From contig CALCUE010000001.1 in NCBI GenBank assembly GCA_937906945.1, positions 1-51,681 on the forward strand: a DNA stretch of 51,681 nucleotides, in the 5' to 3' direction. A program made the translations under genes and the position numbers. Positions 49,114 through 51,681 of this stretch are shown one piece after another; position 1 is the first letter of the stretch; each line of letters opens with the position of its first letter. This stretch comes from an uncultured Clostridia bacterium. GTDB taxonomy: Bacteria; Bacillota; Clostridia; Oscillospirales; Ruminococcaceae. The notes under the pieces were generated by a model. It had not been told where the DNA came from. It was given only the letters and a program-made list of their open reading frames with translations, and searched no databases.

Positions 49114-49605
49114 ATGAAAAAAACAAAACGAATCGCTCTTTTGGGACTGACCGTCGCTCTGGCGATGATCATGTCCTATATCGAGGTCCTCTTTCCTCTG
49201 AATTTTGCCGTTCCGGGAATTAAAATGGGCCTTGCCAATATCGTCATCGTGTTCGTCCTTTATCGGATGAGCCTCGCGGACGCTGTGACCGTCTCTCTGG
49301 TGCGTGTATTCCTCGTTTCCCTGCTCTTCGGGAATTTCATGTCACTGGCTTACAGCTTCACCGGAGCGGCTCTCAGCCTCGCTCTGATGGCCATTCTCAA
49401 GAAGACGGAAAAGTTTTCCGTTGTCGGCGTCAGCATCGTCGGCGGCGTGATGCACAACGTCGGCCAGATCGCCATGGCGGTGATTTTGATGGGAACGGCG
49501 CAGATCGCCTATTATCTTCCCGTCCTCGTCATCACCGGCACCGTTACCGGTGTTCTGATCGGCCTTGTTTCCGCCCTCGTCATCAACCGTGTCAAAAAGA
49601 TCTGA
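49114..49605 (+). CDS. Gx transporter family membrane protein
   Basis: The protein is 163 aa with about five transmembrane helices. 'LFPLNFAVPGIKMGLANIVIVFVLY' near the start and 'GGVMHNVGQIAMA' are the conserved features of the Gx transporter family (formerly annotated as heptaprenyl diphosphate synthase component I). The fold is like the S-component of ECF transporters. In Rnf and extracellular-electron-transfer neighbourhoods it is thought to help supply FAD or another flavin outside the membrane for ApbE. It lies 3 bp after the NusG-II gene. Confidence 0.88.
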   Translation: MKKTKRIALLGLTVALAMIMSYIEVLFPLNFAVPGIKMGLANIVIVFVLYRMSLADAVTVSLVRVFLVSLLFGNFMSLAYSFTGAALSLALMAILKKTEKFSVVGVSIVGGVMHNVGQIAMAVILMGTAQIAYYLPVLVITGTVTGVLIGLVSALVINRVKKI

Positions 49606-49627
49606 ACAGATTTAATATAGTATATAT

Positions 49628-49662
49628 AAAAGGAGCCCGACGAACCGTCGGGCTCCTTTTTA
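49628..49662 (+). terminator. Bidirectional terminator after the Gx gene
   Basis: The stem AGGAGCCCGACG / CGTCGGGCTCCT with loop AAC is flanked by A4 and T5. It also ends the convergent lipoprotein gene. Confidence 0.92.
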
Positions 49663-49971
49663 TTTCAGCTTGATATGGGAAACGCCGCAGGGGGATGGCG
49701 GGTCCTCCTCCAGCATAGCGCCGTTATAGGTGATCTCCACCACGTCGCCGACTACCGGTTCCCGGGAGGATTCCACGTGTTGGATCGGCACCCGGATCCT
49801 TTCGGCGTATTGCCGCTCCGGAAAACCCTCCAAAGGTTTGACCCACATCTCCCCGTCCTTTATTTCCAGAATTTCCGCCTCAAAAACGGCGGCTTTTTCC
49901 TCCGCTCGGCGGCAGCCGACCGCCAAAAGGCAAAGAACCGCGCAAAGGCCAAAAAGTAGAATTTTCTTCAT
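49660..49971 (-). CDS. Small lipoprotein of unknown function
   Basis: A 103-aa protein with ribosome binding site AAGGAGG and lipobox 'LLAVGC' (Cys20). The mature part is a small beta-rich domain: 'FEAEILEIKDGEMWVKPLEG', then 'VGDVVEITYNGAMLEEDPP'. This is the pattern of DUF3221-like or OB-fold lipoproteins of Bacillota. Ligand and function are unknown. It is a single gene with its own terminator. Confidence 0.75.
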   Translation of the reverse strand: MKKILLFGLCAVLCLLAVGCRRAEEKAAVFEAEILEIKDGEMWVKPLEGFPERQYAERIRVPIQHVESSREPVVGDVVEITYNGAMLEEDPPSPCGVSHIKLK

Positions 49972-49998
49972 AAACGCGCCTCCTTAAAAGACTTTTGC

Positions 49999-50526
49999 CT
50001 ATATAGTGCCGAAAAGCGGAACTTTTCTTGCGCCTTTACCGGTCTTTTTCTCCAACCGGTAATAGGCGAACGTTTCATCTTCGCCTATGGGGCAAAAGCC
50101 GACTTTTTCAAGAACGTGGCGACTGCGGCGGTTCGTTAAAACCGCGTCCGCCAGCACCGTTTCCATCCCTAAAGTCTCAAAAGCGTACTCCACCGCCTGT
50201 TTTTCCGCTTCGGTACCGATCCCGCGGTTTTTGACGGAATCGTTTTGCAGGTGGATGGAAAGGGTGCACGCCCGTTTTTCCCTGTCGATCTTTTTAAGGC
50301 TCAATTCGCCCACCGGGCGCTCCCCGAAAAGGATCATAAAATTGACACGGTCCGGTTTTCGGCAAAGGGCTTCATAATAATCGGCCACCCTCTGTTCGGA
50401 AAACTCATAAACGGGGCAGGGCATTCCCGGCGAAAAAAGAGTCGGGTCGTAGGAAAAATCCCGGTAATAGTCCCGCAAAAGTGCTATGCTCACCGGACAA
50501 AGCCGGATGCTCGTGCTCATTTCCAT
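49999..50526 (-). CDS. GNAT family N-acetyltransferase (RimJ/RimL-like)
   Basis: The protein is 175 aa from the ATG at 50526 (AAGGAG upstream; longer readings run into the opposite-strand gene). The acceptor side shows 'RVNFMILFGERPVGELSLKKID', the acetyl-CoA site 'SVKNRGIGTEAEKQAVEYAFE' (RGxGxxA/E) and the C-terminal 'DAVLTNRRSRHVLEKVGFCPIG', which is typical of the RimJ/RimL subgroup. It acetylates an unknown protein N-terminus or amine in the cytoplasm. Confidence 0.88.
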   Translation of the reverse strand: MEMSTSIRLCPVSIALLRDYYRDFSYDPTLFSPGMPCPVYEFSEQRVADYYEALCRKPDRVNFMILFGERPVGELSLKKIDREKRACTLSIHLQNDSVKNRGIGTEAEKQAVEYAFETLGMETVLADAVLTNRRSRHVLEKVGFCPIGEDETFAYYRLEKKTGKGARKVPLFGTI

Positions 50527-50643
50527 CCAATCGCTCCTTCCTTCCCTCATTATATCCTTTTCCTTATAAAAAAGAAAGCCGCTTTCAAAAAACTTTTGCG
50601 TTTTTCCCGGTTTTATGGTAGGATAAAGACGAGGTGAGGAAAA

Positions 50644-50982
50644 ATGCTTTTTGAAGTCAAAACTGTCAAAGTCGCCGTCATGACGCCTCCGGAACTGGTG
50701 GATTCCATGCGGAAAGCCGCTTGTGAAGCCGGCGCCGGTGTCATCGGCGATTATTCCTGGTGCACCATTACGACGGACATCACCGGAAGCTTCGTCGGCG
50801 GGGAAAATACCGACCCCTACATCGGCGAAAAGGGAAAACTGGAGCTCGTCAAAGAGGTCAAACTGGAGTTCATCTGCCCCGTGGAAAAAGTCAAGACCGT
50901 TCTGGCCGCCATCCGTGCCGCTCATCCCTATGAGGAACCGGGCATCGATCTCTATCCCCTTCTGGACGAAGCGGATTTCTGA
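50644..50982 (+). CDS. Stand-alone NIF3-insert / CutA-like (PII-like) domain protein
   Basis: A 112-aa protein with ribosome binding site GAGGTGAGG. 'VAVMTPPELVDSMRKAACEAGAGVIGDYSWCTITT' and the ending 'VLAAIRAAHPYEEPGIDLYPL' match the middle domain inserted in many bacterial NIF3/YqfO (GTP cyclohydrolase 1 type 2-like) proteins, which has a CutA1/PII-like ferredoxin fold. 'HPYEEPxxDxxP' is highly characteristic. Here it is free-standing, with no catalytic NIF3 halves. A metal- or small-ligand-sensing role is possible, but unproven. Confidence 0.88.
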   Translation: MLFEVKTVKVAVMTPPELVDSMRKAACEAGAGVIGDYSWCTITTDITGSFVGGENTDPYIGEKGKLELVKEVKLEFICPVEKVKTVLAAIRAAHPYEEPGIDLYPLLDEADF

Positions 50983-51002
50983 AAAAACAAAAGCTCTTAG
51001 AA

Positions 51003-51038
51003 CCTCCCCTTGTCAGGGGAGGTGTCTGCGAAGCAGAC
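51003..51038. repeat. REP-like intergenic palindromes
   Basis: The hairpin CCTCCCCT / AGGGGAGG is followed directly by GTCTGC / GCAGAC. This CCTCCCC-plus-GTCTGCGAAGCAGAC style of intergenic repeat is common in gut Clostridia. A related CCTTCCCCTAAGGGGG sequence occurs near 51510. Confidence 0.6.
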
Positions 51039-51062
51039 GAAAGGGTAGTATTTTTATAAAAC

Positions 51063-51089
51063 AAAAAGGGTGGTTTTCCACCCTTTTTT
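51063..51089 (+). terminator. Terminator after the NIF3-like gene
   Basis: The stem AAAGGGTGG / CCACCCTTT with a TTTT loop is followed by a T run. Confidence 0.9.
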
Positions 51090-51134
51090 GTTAAATTGCG
51101 TCAATTCGTTATAGTCTGGCTAAAACTGTTTTTC

Positions 51135-51163
51135 TTGACAGGAGAGCCCGGCTCTGTTATCAT
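51135..51163 (+). promoter_or_regulatory. Promoter of a candidate non-coding RNA
   Basis: TTGACA (51135-51140) and TATCAT (51158-51163) are separated by 17 bp. Confidence 0.8.
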
Positions 51164-51169
51164 ATGGAT

Positions 51170-51303
51170 GAGGCCAGCGCCATGCGCTACAGGCGTCTTG
51201 GGCATTAGGACCCTTGCTCCCTGTAGTAGCGACCTGGCCGCATTTTCATTTAAATAATAAAGTGAGAATTTGCCGTTGACTTCATTGTCAATGGCATTTT
51301 TTT
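51170..51303 (+). ncRNA. Candidate structured small RNA of about 134 nt, family not recognised
   Basis: The unit runs from a strong promoter to a terminator and contains no plausible gene. Predicted pairs are GGCCAG (51172-51177) with CTGGCC (51234-51239) and CTACAGG (51187-51193) with CCTGTAG (51220-51226), forming a rod with internal loops. The end is TGCCGTTGAC / GTCAATGGCA followed by T7. I could not match it to SRP RNA, 6S RNA, tmRNA or a known riboswitch by eye. Confidence 0.5.
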
Positions 51304-51382
51304 ATTTGTTAAAATGAAATTGTTCCTAACAGGCACTTATAATAGCATAACTGTCGATTCGCATCCCATTTCGATTTTAGGA

Positions 51383-51608
51383 GGATAATCCCCCTATGAA
51401 AAAAGTCTGAAGCATAACAATGCTTCCGATCATCCCAACGACCCGCCCGGTCAGACAATGCGCTTTCGCTTCCGGAACCGTTTGGCGGATGGCCGAATGG
51501 CATCATCCGCCTTCCCCTAAGGGGGTGACAGCAAATTTCTCAAGCGATGCGTCGGAAATTTGCGTCAATAGGGGGATAATCCCCCTATGAAAAAAGTCCG
51601 AAGCATAA
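51383..51608. repeat. 35-bp direct repeat downstream of tRNA-Asn
   Basis: Positions 51383-51417 and 51574-51608 match with one mismatch. The right copy contains the left arm of the tRNA-Asn terminator. The left copy ends in a degenerate hairpin. Between them lie GGCGGATG/CATCCGCC (about 51484-51510) and GCAAATTTC/GAAATTTGC (51531-51563) inverted repeats and no convincing gene. Confidence 0.7.
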
Positions 51609-51626
51609 TATATGCTTCGGACTTTT
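51589..51626 (-). terminator. Terminator of tRNA-Asn
   Basis: The perfect 15-bp stem AAAAGTCCGAAGCAT / ATGCTTCGGACTTTT is followed on the minus strand by a T run. Confidence 0.9.
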
Positions 51627-51681
51627 TGGCTCCCCCTGTCGGGCTCGAACCAACGACCCTGCGGTTAACAGCCGCATGCTC
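51627..51681 (-). tRNA. tRNA-Asn (anticodon GTT), 3' part, cut by the window end
   Basis: The minus strand reads from the D arm region through the anticodon loop CTGTTAA, the T arm GGTTCGAGCCC and GGGGGAGCCA with an encoded CCA. The 5' end lies outside the window. Confidence 0.9.

Noticed and set aside
51309..51506. Minus-strand frame of 65 aa near the window end
   Set aside because: It spans palindromic repeats and the duplicated terminator region and has no family-like features.

Overview
The window looks like a chromosomal contig from an anaerobic member of the class Clostridia (Bacillota). The pointers are the six-gene Rnf complex in Clostridial order (C-D-G-E-A-B), a group B-type [FeFe] hydrogenase, a sortase-anchored surface protein, strong AGGAGG ribosome binding sites, a CIRCE operator, and TTGACA/TATAAT promoters with 17-bp spacers. 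Lineage below class cannot be fixed from this sequence alone. The host DNA is moderately GC-rich; the cargo of the second mobile element is clearly more AT-rich.

Layout. (1) 1-3838: right-hand end of an integrative element that starts outside the window (MobC-like, ParB-like, two small proteins, large serine recombinase). (2) 3858-23250: mostly host DNA. It holds an ankyrin protein, tRNA-fMet, a GNAT enzyme, tRNA-Pro with a truncated duplicate of its 5' half, a 1164-aa beta-helix cell-wall protein, sbcD-sbcC, a lipoprotein, a membrane-anchored clostripain-like protease, an HTH-desulfoferrodoxin fusion, an [FeFe] hydrogenase, an amidohydrolase, a DUF2508 protein, hsp20 with a CIRCE site, and an MntR-like regulator beside a probable Mn-efflux CDF transporter. 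(3) 23327-40060: a complete 16.7-kb integrative element in the 3' end of tRNA-Ala(CGC), bounded by 48-bp direct repeats. (4) 40100-49605: an ApbE flavin transferase, a duplicated-domain lipoprotein, and the divergent rnfCDGEAB operon followed by NusG-II-like and Gx-transporter genes, which together form a flavin-based electron transfer and Na+/H+ gradient module. (5) 49628-51681: small host genes, intergenic repeats, an unidentified promoter-to-terminator RNA unit, and the 3' part of a tRNA-Asn.

The tRNA-Ala element is the most unusual region. Its left module encodes a tyrosine integrase, an excisionase, an FtsK-like translocase and a replication protein. The replication protein has the HUH endonuclease plus SF3 helicase architecture of CRESS-DNA virus Reps. 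Just upstream of rep lies a 14-bp stem-loop whose loop reads TAGTATTAC on the rep-coding strand, the nonanucleotide found at the nick site of circovirus-like origins. The cargo is one tightly packed leftward operon: DUF3892, a half-size HsdS, HsdM, an OLD-like ATPase/TOPRIM protein, full HsdS, DUF2971, RhuM, HsdR and an M48/YgjP metalloprotease. Its leader is overlapped by a convergent, self-terminated antisense RNA of about 70 nt with its own promoter. The element therefore appears to combine a virus-type rolling-circle replicon, site-specific integration and an RNA-controlled composite defence operon.
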